A stretch of DNA of 64,000 nucleotides from Trichobilharzia szidati (Eukaryota; Platyhelminthes; Trematoda; Strigeidida; Schistosomatidae), in assembly GCA_944472155.2 (NCBI GenBank), contig OX235271.1:126423329-126487328 (forward strand). Direction: 5' to 3'. Below the pieces are notes generated by a model, which saw only the letters and a program-made list of their open reading frames with translations, ran no database searches and was not told the DNA's origin. The position numbers and the translations under genes are program-made. Position 1 is the stretch's first letter. The number at the start of each line of letters is the position of its first letter. Positions 44,305 through 55,059 of this stretch are shown piece by piece.

Positions 44305-44745
44305 TTTTCTTTGTGTATTGATTACTTTGAAAGCCTAACAAATTTCATTTAGGTGTCTAACAATTGCGCTTGAGAACACTTTGCTAGCTTTCAAAAACGG
44401 AGAATTTTATTGATTTGCTCGGAGAATCCTCTATACGCTTTTATAATAGTTATTATCTTTGAATATAACCGCTACTATAACGTATTTTATCATACCAAAC
44501 ATGCCACCACATAGGTAATTACTTTGAGTCGAATTCCAGATTGACTCAAATTTAATCATTGTTATTTCCAGAGAAGATTGTTTGATTGTTATTTGATTGA
44601 ACGACTGGTTGTTACGTTATTCCTGAATGTAGTTGGTATGCACAAACTTGTCATTCACCTGGATGGGGTACATAAATGCAGTACTTATGGAGGAAGTTAT
44701 CGCCGTTTAATAATTTGTGTTTTACTCATAAGAATTTTCAATGAA
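44305..44745. other. Unassigned sequence
   Basis: Nothing recognisable. Confidence 0.3.
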
Positions 44746-44749
44746 GTCG

Positions 44750-44900
44750 TGTAATGATATTAGATAGTTGGAGGCAGTTGGCAGGAAGTCTTGGACCTAG
44801 GTTTCGTGCTAGTTGGCACTCACCAGTCAGCAAGGCGTATATGCAACCTTGAAGCGATTCATATCCCTTCTGAGATTCGAAGTAGTGCAATACTTTCATG
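44750..44900 (-). repeat. Sm-alpha-type hammerhead repeat fragment
   Basis: On the minus strand it matches the repeat at 3640-3800: TTCGAATCTCAGAAGGGATA, CTTCAAGGTTGCATATACGC, the hammerhead, and CTTCCTGCCAACTGCCTCCA. The tRNA-like left part and the second unit are missing. Confidence 0.7.
44790..44834 (-). ncRNA. Hammerhead ribozyme broken by a 4-nt core insertion
   Basis: It is identical to the intact ribozyme at 3731-3771 in stem I (CTTG/CAAG), stem II (GTGC/GCAC, loop CAACTA), GAAA and the palindrome ACCTAGGT with C. The core reads CTGACTGGTGA in place of CTGACGA, an insertion that separates the two halves of the catalytic loop. Confidence 0.8.
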
Positions 44901-44904
44901 TATG

Positions 44905-45795
44905 GAACTGATACAATAAGATAAACAAGAAAGAAGTAAGAAGTTTTGATGCTACATTCGAACTCTTATGCACACCCTTTTGTGTTGCTTTTTAATAGGG
45001 AAATGAAATGCGAATGATGACGTTAAGTAGTATATGTCATTAATAATAATAATAGTAATATTAATAATAAATGAACAGATGAAGCATAGTCAATAGACAA
45101 ATAAAACCAATTAGCATATAAAGTTGAATAAAGAAATAAGTAAAATAGTATAAACACTAACGTATACATCAACATACATACCCTTTGTCACAATAAATAC
45201 TATTTGAGTATATCCATCTTAATGACATAAACTAAATAACTGTTCAATGTCGAACATACAGTCACAGCAGTTCAGAAAATTATAACAGAATATCAGACGC
45301 ATCATATGTAGACAGATGGAGACATAAATATGACAAAAATAATATCTTGATCTGCTATAAATTCGGACCAGAATTCAAACAACAGCAGTTATTTAAGGCA
45401 TCAGAAAGGAATGCATTAGATAAATTTAGGTAAATGAGTAATTCGTTTCTCCTAGAATAAATAAAGTTTAATAACATAATTACAAAAAATAAAGTATTAG
45501 TGGCTATCGAATATGAACAAAGCAACAACTACAGTTTTAGCAGAATAAAATGGTACCATATTTTATTTCGTCACCTTCTCTTCAGCTGCTTACAGGGCAA
45601 AAACATTATTAAAAGTATCTACAAAAACAATTTGACATACTTGCACAGAGTTCATTTTAAACAGAAATCAATCGATCAATATACGCATACACTAATAACA
45701 TATATATATATGTAATACTGAACACAATTCCGAGCAATAATAATCATACAAAATGAAAACTTTTCAGTATCTCGCATTAGGATGAAAAATATCCA
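44905..45795. other. Unassigned sequence with AAT microsatellite
   Basis: An AAT/AGT-type microsatellite lies at about 45040-45072. No gene is recognised. Confidence 0.35.
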
Positions 45796-45799
45796 GTTA

Positions 45800-46135
45800 C
45801 CAGGGCAAAGAAAGACTGATAACTGCTTCTTTCTGAACGCACAAATCAGGTTTTAGGCGCTTGATGGAAAAGGCTTCAGCGAACTTAAGGAGCATTGAAC
45901 TCTTTTGCTTATTGATAATTTTGAACGACTTTTTGACGTCCAACTCATGACCCGTGTCAAGAAGATGCTTGGCGATGACACTGCTTAAAGCATTTGTTCC
46001 TTTTAGACGCAAACTTTTTGGTACATGTTCAGAAAATCGTAGATATGTTCTTCTTACTGTTCTTCCAATGTAACTCCTCCCGCACATACATGTAAATTTG
46101 TATATACAGTTGGAGTTAAAATGAGAAGGATACCT
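45800..46135 (-). pseudogene. Type B PLE GIY-YIG endonuclease, best-preserved copy
   Basis: The minus strand is open for the entire domain: N-C-I-Y-K-F-T-C-M-C-G-R-S-Y-I-G-R-T-V-R (GIY and YIG blocks with the Cys pattern), the F-S-E-H-V-P block, HLLDTGHELDVKKSFKII, L-K-F-A-E-A-F-S-I-K-R-L-K-P and a C-terminal S-L-S-L-P-W. The domain would nick chromosomal DNA to prime reverse transcription. The RT part upstream is missing, so it is a truncated but only lightly mutated copy. Confidence 0.85.
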
Positions 46136-46144
46136 ATCGAATAT

Positions 46145-46580
46145 TTCGAGACAAAATATACGTCCACGCCTGAAATATATACAATGATGAAGGTAATCAC
46201 CTTTACTAACATTTCTTCTGCTAAAATCAAGTGATGTGTAATTTCAGCTGACTTATGTCATTTGACAAGAGTAATGACAGCATTGTATAAAAACAATTTG
46301 AGTTTTAGAGAATTGTAGGATTTTAGCTTTCCTGTGGAAAAGAGTGCAGAGGTGATGACCAAGTTTTACAGTATCACTATTCAACAGTATATATTCCCTT
46401 AACTTGGATTTTCGATTGAAAATAATTCGTCATCAGTACCGGTTTTTCACAAACGAATATTTTCGCATATCTGAGGTGTCTTTGACGAAAGATCAGATGT
46501 TTTTTTTGTTTGAGAAGGTAAAACATCTCCAATCCCTGTACTATTGGAAATTTAATGACTAATGTGAAGTCAAACCTGCA
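46145..46580. other. Unassigned sequence
   Basis: No recognisable content between the PLE and the RTE copy. Confidence 0.3.
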
Positions 46581-46585
46581 TAGAA

Positions 46586-48620
46586 GTTCTAGGCAGAAAG
46601 AAGAGACAGGACAAACAATGGCTCACTGCTGACACATGGAAACTAATAGAAGAGAGAGGGATGGTGAAACAAAAGATTCTCCAGTGTACCGATGAGCAAC
46701 AAAAACAGGATTTGAATGCAAACTACAAGACACTGAACAAAAGCGTAAAGAAGAGTGCCAGAGAAGACAAAAGAAAGTACTATGAAACCATGGCAAGTGA
46801 GGCAGAACAAGCTGCAGGCAAAAAAGACCTCGCAACACTCTACCAAACTACTAGGTACCTACGGGCAAAAGTTTGACACAAATCAAGCCGGTGAAGGATG
46901 ACAATGGAAAGCCACTCACCAAAGAAGTGGAGCAAAGGAAACACTGGGCTGAACACTTCAAGAGACTCCTAAATCGACCACCACCTACAACGCGCCCAGC
47001 AATACCAACAACGGAGACAGAGCTACCAGTGAACACCAACCCCCGACGAAATCAGAAGTCCTGAAGGCAATCAAGATGCTAAAAGCTGGAAAAGCAGCAG
47101 GACCAGATGGAATCCCAGCAGAAGCATTGAAAGTGGACCCAGAGACAACAGCGGACTTGATGACGCCACTACTGGAGAAGGTGTGGAAAGAAGGCAAAGT
47201 ACCCGAGGATTGGAAGAAAGGATACTTATTCAAACTACCAAAAAAGGAGACTTAAGTCAATGCAAGAAGTGGTGCGGAATTATGCTCCTGTCCATCCCAA
47301 GCAAAATACCAAGCCGCATCATCCTGGAGAGAATCAAACATGCTCTGGATGAAAAACTTCGACCGGAACAGGCTGGATTGAGGAGAAACAAGTCATGCAT
47401 TGATCAGATCGCCACATTACGGATCATCATTGAACAAAGCTTGGAATGGCAGTCACCTCTCTATCTCAACTTCATCGACTTTGAAAAGGCCTTCGACAGC
47501 GTCGATCGAGAGGTGATCTGGAAACTACTTCGCTACTATGGGGTGCCACCGACAATTATGCATCTCATCCAACAGCTGTACGACAATGCTGCATGCCAAG
47601 TAATCCACAACGGGAAACTTACGGAACCCTTCGAAGTGAGGACAGGAGTAAGACAAGGCTGCCTACTATCGCCAATGATTTTCCTGATTGCAGTAGACTG
47701 GATAATGCGACAAACAGTGGGCAATGAGGAAACAGGCATAAAATGGACTCACACAAAAAAACTTGGAGGATCTGGACTTCGCCGATGATATATGTCTGAT
47801 TTCCCACAAACTGGAAGATATGCAAGCGAAAAGCAACAAGTTGACAGAAGAAGCATCCAGAGAAGATAGGACTTCAGGTGAACATAGAGAAAACAGAGGT
47901 GAAGATTCCTGGGCAACACCACCAACAGCAACAACAACAACAGACAACAATCAGCATAAATGGAAGGAACCTGAAAGAAACAACCTCCTTCACTACCTAC
48001 CTGGGAAGCATCGTTTCAACTACAGGCGGAACTGACGAGGATATCAAAGCAAGGATCGGAAAAGCAAGACAAGCTTTCACTACTCTCAAGTCTGTGTGGA
48101 GGTCAACAGCACTCACCATCAAAAATAAGATCCGGATTTTCAACTCCAATGTGAAGTCAGTGCTACTCACTATACGGATCAGAGACTTGCACTGCGCGTC
48201 ATAAAGAGCATCTCAAACAAACTACAGACCTTCATTAACAGTTGTCTTCGCTCAATACTCAAGATCAGATGGCCGGCCAGAAAAGATCAGCAACAGGGAT
48301 CTCTGGAGCGAACCAACCAGGAACCGATTGTGAAACAAATATGCAGGAAGAAATGGAGATGGATTGGCCATACTCTGAGGAAACAAACCATCAAGTGACA
48401 TCACTAGACAAGCCATTGCTCGAGTGGAACCCGAAAGGGAAGCGGCGAGTTGGTCGTCAGTGCAAGGGTGACTTGGAGGAGGTCATGTGAAGAGGAGATG
48501 AAAGCGTGTGGGCAGACTTGGAGCCAGGTGAAGACTCTAGCAGAGAACCGAACGCAATGGAGACGTGTGGCTGAAGCCCTATGTTCCTCTAGGAATTAAA
48601 GGATACAATAATAATAATAA
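46586..48620 (+). pseudogene. RTE/SR2-like retrotransposon, best RT copy in the window (5'-truncated, frameshifted)
   Basis: Blocks in order: W-L-T-A-D-T-W-K-L-I-E-E-R (46630), E-D-K-R-K-Y-Y-E, H-W-A-E-H-F-K-R-L-L-N-R-P-P-P, KAIKMLKAGKAAGPDGIPAE, D-W-K-K-G, L-S-I-P-S-K, E-Q-A-G-L-R-R-N-K-S-C-I-D-Q-I, F-I-D-F-E-K-A-F-D-S-V, G-V-R-Q-G-C-L-L-S-P and the catalytic F-A-D-D at 47778-47789. The C-terminal part includes a zinc-knuckle-free W-R-W-I-G-H-T-L-R block. At least four frameshifts (about 46874, 47050, 47250, 47755) break it. The AP endonuclease domain is missing. It ends with an AATAATAATAAT tail. Confidence 0.88.
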
Positions 48621-48624
48621 TCTC

Positions 48625-49745
48625 TGGTTCGGAATGAATTCAGTGAGGAAAATTGCTTTCAATGAAATCTCATTCACAGGTTTCTGCACTTGGGACTGAA
48701 TATCGTTTCGATCAAGAAAGGTACCCTTTTCATTTTATAAAGTGTGCAATCTATAAGGAATTTGTAATTTACGTCTTTGAGAAAAAGTAGTGATAAATTG
48801 AAATCTCTGATTGCGGATTCTTAATGACATAAGAGAGAGAATAATATTCGCCTAAATTTACACATGAAATGATATACTTCTTACTTTGTCGAAAACTTAC
48901 AAAATATAAGCTATGTAAACGAATACATGCAAACATAAACTTTTAATGTGGTTTTATCAAGAACATTTAGCTAAAAGTGATGTGTGGTAATGTTCGTTTT
49001 TATATAATATGGGCGAATTCTCCAAATATCATCTTGGTTCACTAGTATACTCATTAGATGCATCAGAATTCTGCGTTTCAATGCATTCAATGATCATATT
49101 TGGTAAATATGAGTGATGTTTATTTGTAAAGCTACAACTTCTGTATTTTTTTCATGAGACATTTTGAAAAAGATACTTTACATTTCTTCTACATAAGAGT
49201 GTAGACACAGAGAGTGAAATCTTTGTAATCTAGTTCCATAAATATGACATACTTAAACATTCTGTTGTACAATCGAAATCTTGAAGTATCAAAGACTAAA
49301 TTTTTTTATGAAAGATGACCAGATTTCCAAAAAATGCTTATTATCTTCTATAATATAACGGGGATACTAGTAGGCTGTATATCTGGGTTGATAGTGCCTA
49401 TATAGAAATATTTCACTTTTATCAGCTACATTGATGTTCGTTGAATCAATATCCATTACGCTAAACTAAACAAATAGCTTGAATGGACTTAAAATGAATA
49501 GCACTTTCAATTTAATATGAAAAATTTAACAGTCCTATGTAAACAAGCTAATAATGGTGAATTTAGTCTCATTTATTTTAAATATATACTATAGTCTCTT
49601 GAATTTTGAAACTGAAATAAGAGTCCCAGTGAGAAGTTGTAACCAATGGGTTCCACGAAGTCAGATAAGAGAATAGTTACACGCCTATGACACTGGCTGG
49701 CGACTGAGATATATATGTTGCTAATTTGCAGAAGTTGGAATTAAC
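48625..49745. other. Unassigned AT-rich sequence
   Basis: No gene or named repeat is recognised. Confidence 0.35.
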
Positions 49746-49754
49746 AGATCATTG

Positions 49755-49872
49755 GATCGGATCCCAGTGACTGAATGGTCTATAAGTTTGCCTTGTACCT
49801 GGAAGGCCCTGGGTTTGAAACCCAGTGGGTGCTTTCTGATAAGGAGTCCCAAACCAACTTGAAATTAAAAGA
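49755..49872 (+). repeat. Truncated hammerhead SINE
   Basis: A tRNA-like part (GTGACTGAATGGTCTATAAG, B-box-like GGTTTGAAACCC) is followed by TGATAAGGAGTCCCAAACCA, the first half of a hammerhead. The GAAA half is decayed. Confidence 0.55.
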
Positions 49873-49874
49873 AA

Positions 49875-50143
49875 ACACTTTAAAACACAAACTGTACATT
49901 CAAAAACAACTTTAGGTGGTAAATTCAGAAATAATCACCTTTGTTTCTTATGTGCTTAATAGTAATTGTTCAGATTTTCCAAATGTTTGAAAGGTTATTT
50001 ATTCGATGCATTCATAACACAGTGACACCTACCTATGTGTCTCTTTTCTTTCTATTCAAGTATCCGGGTTAATGTTATGATTAAGTGCATTGTTCTAATA
50101 CGACTTATTACTCCTACTTCTATAACAATAACTAATTGTCTCT
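49875..50143. other. Unassigned sequence
   Basis: Nothing recognisable. Confidence 0.3.
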
Positions 50144-50156
50144 TTAAAAGTCAATC

Positions 50157-51391
50157 TGAACGAAGAATATTCTTTTCAATAATTTCGCTTCAGGTTCTTA
50201 CAATTATAAAATATAATATTTGTTGTCGTTACAATAAAGGCCAGTTATGCGGCAGATACATTTTTTAACGTAGAATAACAGATTAGTTATGGGGTGTCAA
50301 GATAAATAGTCGCATTTGTGTGACAAACGTGCTAGGCTGAATTCGATTACAAAATATTGTAAAACGGGAGACAATGGTGGTGATTAATCATAATAGATTT
50401 GTAGAGTGTGGTTCAAGTTATATAGGGCGCACGATTAAGCAGGTTCGTCTACGGGTTCGAGAACATTTACCAGTTTGGTTCAGCAGGGGGAAATTAAGTG
50501 CGTAAAAAGCTCGATCCTGTCACACTTGGTCGATACTGGACATCAAATCGATGTCAACACAGCTTTCAGGGTTATATACCGAATTCCGAAGTCGTTATCA
50601 CGTACAGTTCGCTTACGTCTCCTACACATAGCTGAAGCTGTTGCAATAAGATCGACTAAACCGGAACTTTGTATCTAAAAAGAACACGTCCAGACGCTGT
50701 TCCTACCGTGGCCAAACTTGGATTGAAGATTCTTCTTCTCACCAAGAGTGCTCCTTCCCCTTAACCCTCTTGGCCTTTTTTTTCCTTTGCTTATTATTAC
50801 AATTATTATTATTAATATCATTATTATTCGTCATAATTTATGCCCTTCGTGCAAACATTCTCTCAATACTATCGAATTTTTTCTTTTTCGTTTATACTAT
50901 CCGGACTTATTATTAGTGATATTATCTCTTTTCTCAATATATGCCTCCACTTGTTTCATTTCACATATTCGTTATCTCATTATGAACCTCCCATTGCAGT
51001 CTTACTGTCTCCTGTTTGACACAGACCACTTTGTACTAGCCACTCACCTGACACCTTTTATAACCTTGAACTGACTTGTCAATTTTCCTACCCCACACTC
51101 TACAAATCTATTATGATTAATCACCACCATTGTCTCCCGTTTTTTACAATATTTTGTAATCGAATTCAGCCTAGCACGTTTGTCACACAAATGCGACTAT
51201 TTATCTTGACACCCCATAACTAATCTGTTATTCTACGTTAAAAAATGTATCTGCCGCATAACTGGCCTTTATTGTAACGACAACAAATATTATATTTTAT
51301 AATTGTAAGAACCTGAAGCGAAATTATTGAAAAGAATATTCTTCGTTCAGATTGACTTTTAATTCATAATATGGGAATTTTCCACACTATC
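50157..51391 (+). mobile_element. Type B PLE insertion with 265-bp inverted arms and 13-bp target-site duplication
   Basis: Identical 13-bp sequences AATTGTCTCTTTA (50144-50156 and 51392-51404) flank the insertion. The left arm (about 50154-50408) is a near-perfect inverted copy of the right arm (about 51095-51361), differing by one or two indels. Between them lie an endonuclease remnant and a T-rich 3' UTR. About 30 bp of tail follow the right arm. An RNA across the locus would fold into a hairpin of about 260 bp. Confidence 0.88.
50398..50680 (+). pseudogene. Type B PLE GIY-YIG endonuclease remnant
   Basis: It reads V-E-C-G-S-S-Y-I-G-R-T-I-K-Q-V-R-L-R-V-R-E-H-L-P-V-W, then after one frameshift SSILSHLVDTGHQIDVNTAF, R-V-I-Y-R-I and L-L-H-I-A-E-A-V-A-I-R-S-T-K-P-E-L-C-I. 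The left inverted arm runs directly into the first Cys codon region, so the N-terminal part was lost when the snap-back formed. Confidence 0.8.
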
Positions 51392-51404
51392 AATTGTCTC
51401 TTTA

Positions 51405-51835
51405 TAAATAAATGCTGCATGTCTGAGTTTGCGTGAGAAGTGTTTTCATCACATATTACATTTGTGTGTTCTGATATTGTCTGTTTTTGACGGGCTGTCT
51501 GGTTCAATTATCATAAGAATACAAAACCATTTCTTCAATGGTTCAATCGTTCATGTGTGATACTGCATACAAGTGTTAGTTATTGCTTTGTACTTGTATT
51601 AAAAAAACAGTGTGTATGGATAAAATTTGTCATTTGTCTTTCGGAAAACACTTACAACCATCTTGTGTACTTTGTTAAGTAATAGTAATAATAACCAGTA
51701 GTCAGATTACTGTGAATTTTAGAAGCAAAAACTGGAACGCATGGATGCATTGATGATAATGAAAGTGACATTTTCACTATTCAGCTTCTACTCAATTCTA
51801 GTTACTTCTGAGGGAAAAAATATTGAGTGGAAAGA
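51405..51835. other. Unassigned sequence between two PLE insertions
   Basis: Nothing recognisable. Confidence 0.3.
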
Positions 51836-51961
51836 AAAGACTTCAAATGAACTGTCGTCAAGATTTGACAGAATAGTTCCAAAATAATTTGGCGTCGAGT
51901 GAGAAGTAGACATTTGTAAAAAATTATATTTGTAAAATCTCAGTGAGATTGAAATGAGTAA

Positions 51962-52006
51962 TTCCAACGTTTCATTCGGCAATCTGGTTTGAACTTCTTC
52001 AGGGAA
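51962..52006 (-). ncRNA. Hammerhead-like motif in the inverted terminal-repeat copy
   Basis: On the minus strand TTCC, CTGAAGA, A, GTTC...CGAAT as stem II, GAAACGTT and GGAA follow the scheme of 52867-52911 with one G/U pair and loop changes. Confidence 0.6.
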
Positions 52007-52162
52007 ATTAATTGAAATTAACATAACAGAGGTTTATATATACAAGGAACATCACTTGTTTTCAAAAACTTTGTCCAATCATCAGTCATTCAACAAGTAT
52101 AATAAACGTCGGAATTACTCATTTCAATCTCGCTGAGATTTTACAAATATAATTTTTTACAA

Positions 52163-52540
52163 ATGTTTACTTCTCACTCGGCGCCCAAATATTTTAGAAC
52201 TATTCTGTCAAATCTTGACGACAGTTCATTTGAATTATTTTGCAATCGAATTAAATTAACAAAGAAACTGTGTAATTGGCACAATCATCATGTTTTCACT
52301 CTCCGTTGTCTGCAACAGAATGCATATCCTAAATCCGTAGCTGTTGAGTCACCTAACAACTCCAGTAGGTCGAATAAAGCAGCTCAATCTTCAGAAAGAA
52401 GGCAAAGCAATAAGTCCGGCAGGGTGCTTAAACTAAACTCTAATCCGAAACACCATTATTTTGAAAATACGTCTAATCATAAAATTCCAGGTACTAACAG
52501 TTTGAACAGACATGAAGGCGTGATGTTAGCTGTTGCATAG
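52163..52540 (+). pseudogene. Chimeric PLE ORF (N-terminal leader joined to endonuclease C-terminus)
   Basis: A 125-codon frame starts in the direct terminal repeat (MFTSHSAPKYFRTILSNLDD) and ends with TNSLNRHEGVMLAVA, which is the C-terminal block of the type A endonuclease seen at 10400-10440. The RT and most of the endonuclease are absent, so an internal deletion has fused the two ends. The middle is Ser/Asn/Lys-rich. Confidence 0.65.
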
Positions 52541-52866
52541 GAAATCCTTATTAATAAATAAAAAATGGATATGTATCACTAATTATTAATACTTGGTCAA
52601 AATCCTCGACTGTTCATATCTTCTTATGGAGACGTTAAGAAATGTTTTACAACTGTTTACCCACACACACATACACACTGTTTAAATTGTTTTACAAAAG
52701 TAGACCAATATTTGTAAGTCCGAGGTCAAATTTTGATCGCATCTCATACAATTTTGTTTATTATACTTGTTGATACTTGTTGAATGACTCATGATTGGAT
52801 AAAGTTATTAAGAACAAGTGATGTTCCTTTTATATATAAACCTCTGTTATGTTAATTTTGATTAAT

Positions 52867-52911
52867 TTCCCTGAAGAAGTTCGAACCAGATTTCCGAACG
52901 AAACGTTGGAA
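52867..52911 (+). ncRNA. Hammerhead-like ribozyme in PLE 3' terminal repeat
   Basis: Stem I TTCC/GGAA (52867-52870 and 52908-52911), core CTGAAGA (52871-52877), one extra A, stem II GTTCG/CGAAC (52879-52883 and 52895-52899), GAAA (52900-52903), the palindrome ACGT (52903-52906) and T as cleavage nucleotide at 52907 (GTT triplet). All parts of a minimal type I hammerhead are present except for the extra A before stem II. Stem III is only 2 bp in a monomer. Confidence 0.7.
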
Positions 52912-52960
52912 TTACTCATTTCAATCTCGCTGAGATTTTACAAATATAATTTTTTACGAA

Positions 52961-53960
52961 AGAAAAGACTGTTGAATATTTTTTACACAGTGTTTAGTAG
53001 GCGTATGAGCACTGTTACAAAATGAAAAAAAGATCAATCATTGCTTACTACTAACCTTCCCAAAGGAAAATCAGTACAATACACGATATGACTCTGAAGA
53101 TAAAGAATATCTTTTAATTGTTTTGATAACTATTCCTACTTTATTCCATGAACTAGAAGTTTTAACTGATACTGCTATCAGATCTGATAAAAATTGAAAG
53201 TGTTCTAGGTCAATGTTTTTCACTTTAAAAAATTATCATGATCTAGACCTCATGAGAGTATGATTTATGTTTGATGTCTGTGAAAAGCTGTTTACTTCGT
53301 TTTATTCCAGGTCATATGTATTGAAGATATTAATAGATGTGTTCGTTTAATTGTTTTATTGACTTAAACTGTAGTGTATACTGACCTACAATAAAAAAAA
53401 TGACACAATAAACTTTTATTCCTGGATATCTATTATCAACACGCAAAATAACAATATTCATTTCTAGTTCCAATATAATCTTCTCATTCAATCAATACGA
53501 CTTGGAAAAGTAGATTATACAGTGCCTATAGGTAAATTTGTTTTATCTCTAATGTTTCTCTAAAATAAGAATTTACTGTGTTAATCATAACATCCTATTG
53601 AAGAAATATCGGTAAAAAGAAGGACTAAACTAATTATTTCACTGAGTGTAATAACACCTTCAATTGTTCCTGCTCCAAGAAGTAATTATGTTTTACATTT
53701 ATAGGAAGGATTTCCCTTTTTTAAATTCCCATTAACCTGTTTTATTAAACTGAAATGCTTGGTCCCGGAAAGAAAGAAATACACACTCTGGATTCCACTG
53801 CTGGCTGTCAGCAAACAAACGACAACACATTAACCATAAGAACTTTTACCTGAAGCCGACGGGTCAAAAAAGGATGAACATATCGGTTTAATAAAAATCA
53901 GTCAAAGTAGAACTTAAAAAAAATGCTAATTTCAACAAATAACAGTTGCCGCCCCCCGTT
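52961..53960. other. Unassigned AT-rich sequence
   Basis: No recognisable gene or repeat. Confidence 0.35.
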
Positions 53961-53964
53961 ACAA

Positions 53965-54140
53965 AATAAATGCTATACTGGCCCAATGGCCTACCGGATA
54001 ACGCCTTAGCAGTTGAAGAAATCGGTGCTGGTTTCTTGTCTCAGTAAGAACTTCATCAATCACTGGAGATCCAGGCACATTCAGGTAATGAGTCTAAAAG
54101 TAACAGAAACTGGAGTTGTATTTCACTGATGGCCACTATC
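53965..54140 (+). repeat. Old Sm-alpha-type element
   Basis: The head TGGCCCAATGGCCTACCGGA, then TAACGCC matches the Sm-alpha head at 41237, and GGTAATGAGTCTAAAAGTAA, then CAGAAACTGG is a decayed hammerhead (about 54080-54116). GATGGCCACTATCAACCAAG follows as in the body at 41397. Confidence 0.6.
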
Positions 54141-54144
54141 AACC

Positions 54145-54715
54145 AAGTAATATTCTTACATTGAATCTGGTAATCATTCGATTTAGTGGTCTTTGATAAG
54201 GGTTAGAATCGATTCTATTTAATATTCACAAGAAAAAATAAAACCTGTCTGAATGATAGTGAAATTCATAATACTCAAATAATTACTACTATGCTACGTG
54301 AAGATTGATTGAATGAATTTAGACAGCCTACTCACACGAATCAATCTTAAGCTAAAAGTGTTTATATTAAGTACTAGATAGAATAAAATCAAGCCGTCCT
54401 GGATAATGATATTGGATAAGTGTGAATGCTTCATCTTATGTTTAAAATTTTGCATTAATTTCTTGTTCCCTTTTAGAAATTATGACGTCAAAATTCAGTC
54501 ATTTTCAGTACTTCACACGTTTACAAGTAGAGTGGGATTAAAAATTACTGGATACTTCAGGTGTTAAAGGGGGTATTCGTGCATTAGTGATATTTTTTTA
54601 TTAGTGTTATTAAACTAATTTCTGGACAAGAATTCTAACTTATACAATGTCTATGATAGCGACTGACGCAAATGTGATAGAATGTACAGAACTGGCACTT
54701 ATTTTAATCGTCGTT
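54145..54715. other. Unassigned sequence
   Basis: Nothing recognisable. Confidence 0.3.
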
Positions 54716-54717
54716 TA

Positions 54718-55045
54718 AGGCTCGAACGCCGGACTTTCTGGTTACAAGGCGAGCTCAACTCAACTCCACAGCTGGTGAATTCTAACTTCTATCAATTCGT
54801 GATTTTAGCGTGACCATCAGTCAGTGTCATCGGCGAGTGTCTGTCCTAACTCCCTGCTGGTTAGGCCCCACTGGCCACGACTTCTCACTAGAACTCCAGG
54901 CAACTTCGTCTTATAGCCAGTTGATAGAGAACACTACATTAATTTGCAAAACTTAGTTTGCAGGGATCTGATTTGTTTCAAGTGTGGAATGAAACAGCTG
55001 TCCAGTACTTCCTGGCTTTAAACGGTTCTCTCACTGATTTCAGTC
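54718..55045 (-). repeat. Hammerhead SINE composite, decayed
   Basis: The left part on the minus strand gives GAGCTCGCCTTGTAACCAGA and a B-box-like GCGTTCGAGCC. The middle has CCCACTGGCCACGACTTCTC, as in 19300. The right part reads forward: GAAACAGCTGTCCAGTACTT, CCTGGCTTTAAACGGTTCTC. This is again the inverted-end composite seen at 19058-19535 and 40538-40872. Confidence 0.6.
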
Positions 55046-55059
55046 CACCGTCAAACTTC

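Larger units (their letters stand above)
51839..52960 (+). mobile_element. Type A PLE, internally deleted, with inverted and direct terminal repeats
   Basis: Three terminal-repeat copies are visible: an inverted one (about 51839-52108), a partial direct one (52109-52240) and the 3' copy (about 52740-52960). The 5' inverted plus direct layout is the classic Penelope arrangement. The inverted and direct 5' parts share a 128-bp match (TCTGTCAAATCTTGACGACA and around). Between the repeats only a short chimeric frame is left. Confidence 0.8.

Noticed and set aside
46623..47233. Several minus-strand open frames of 60-80 codons
   Set aside because: Antisense shadows of the RTE reverse transcriptase at 46586-48620.
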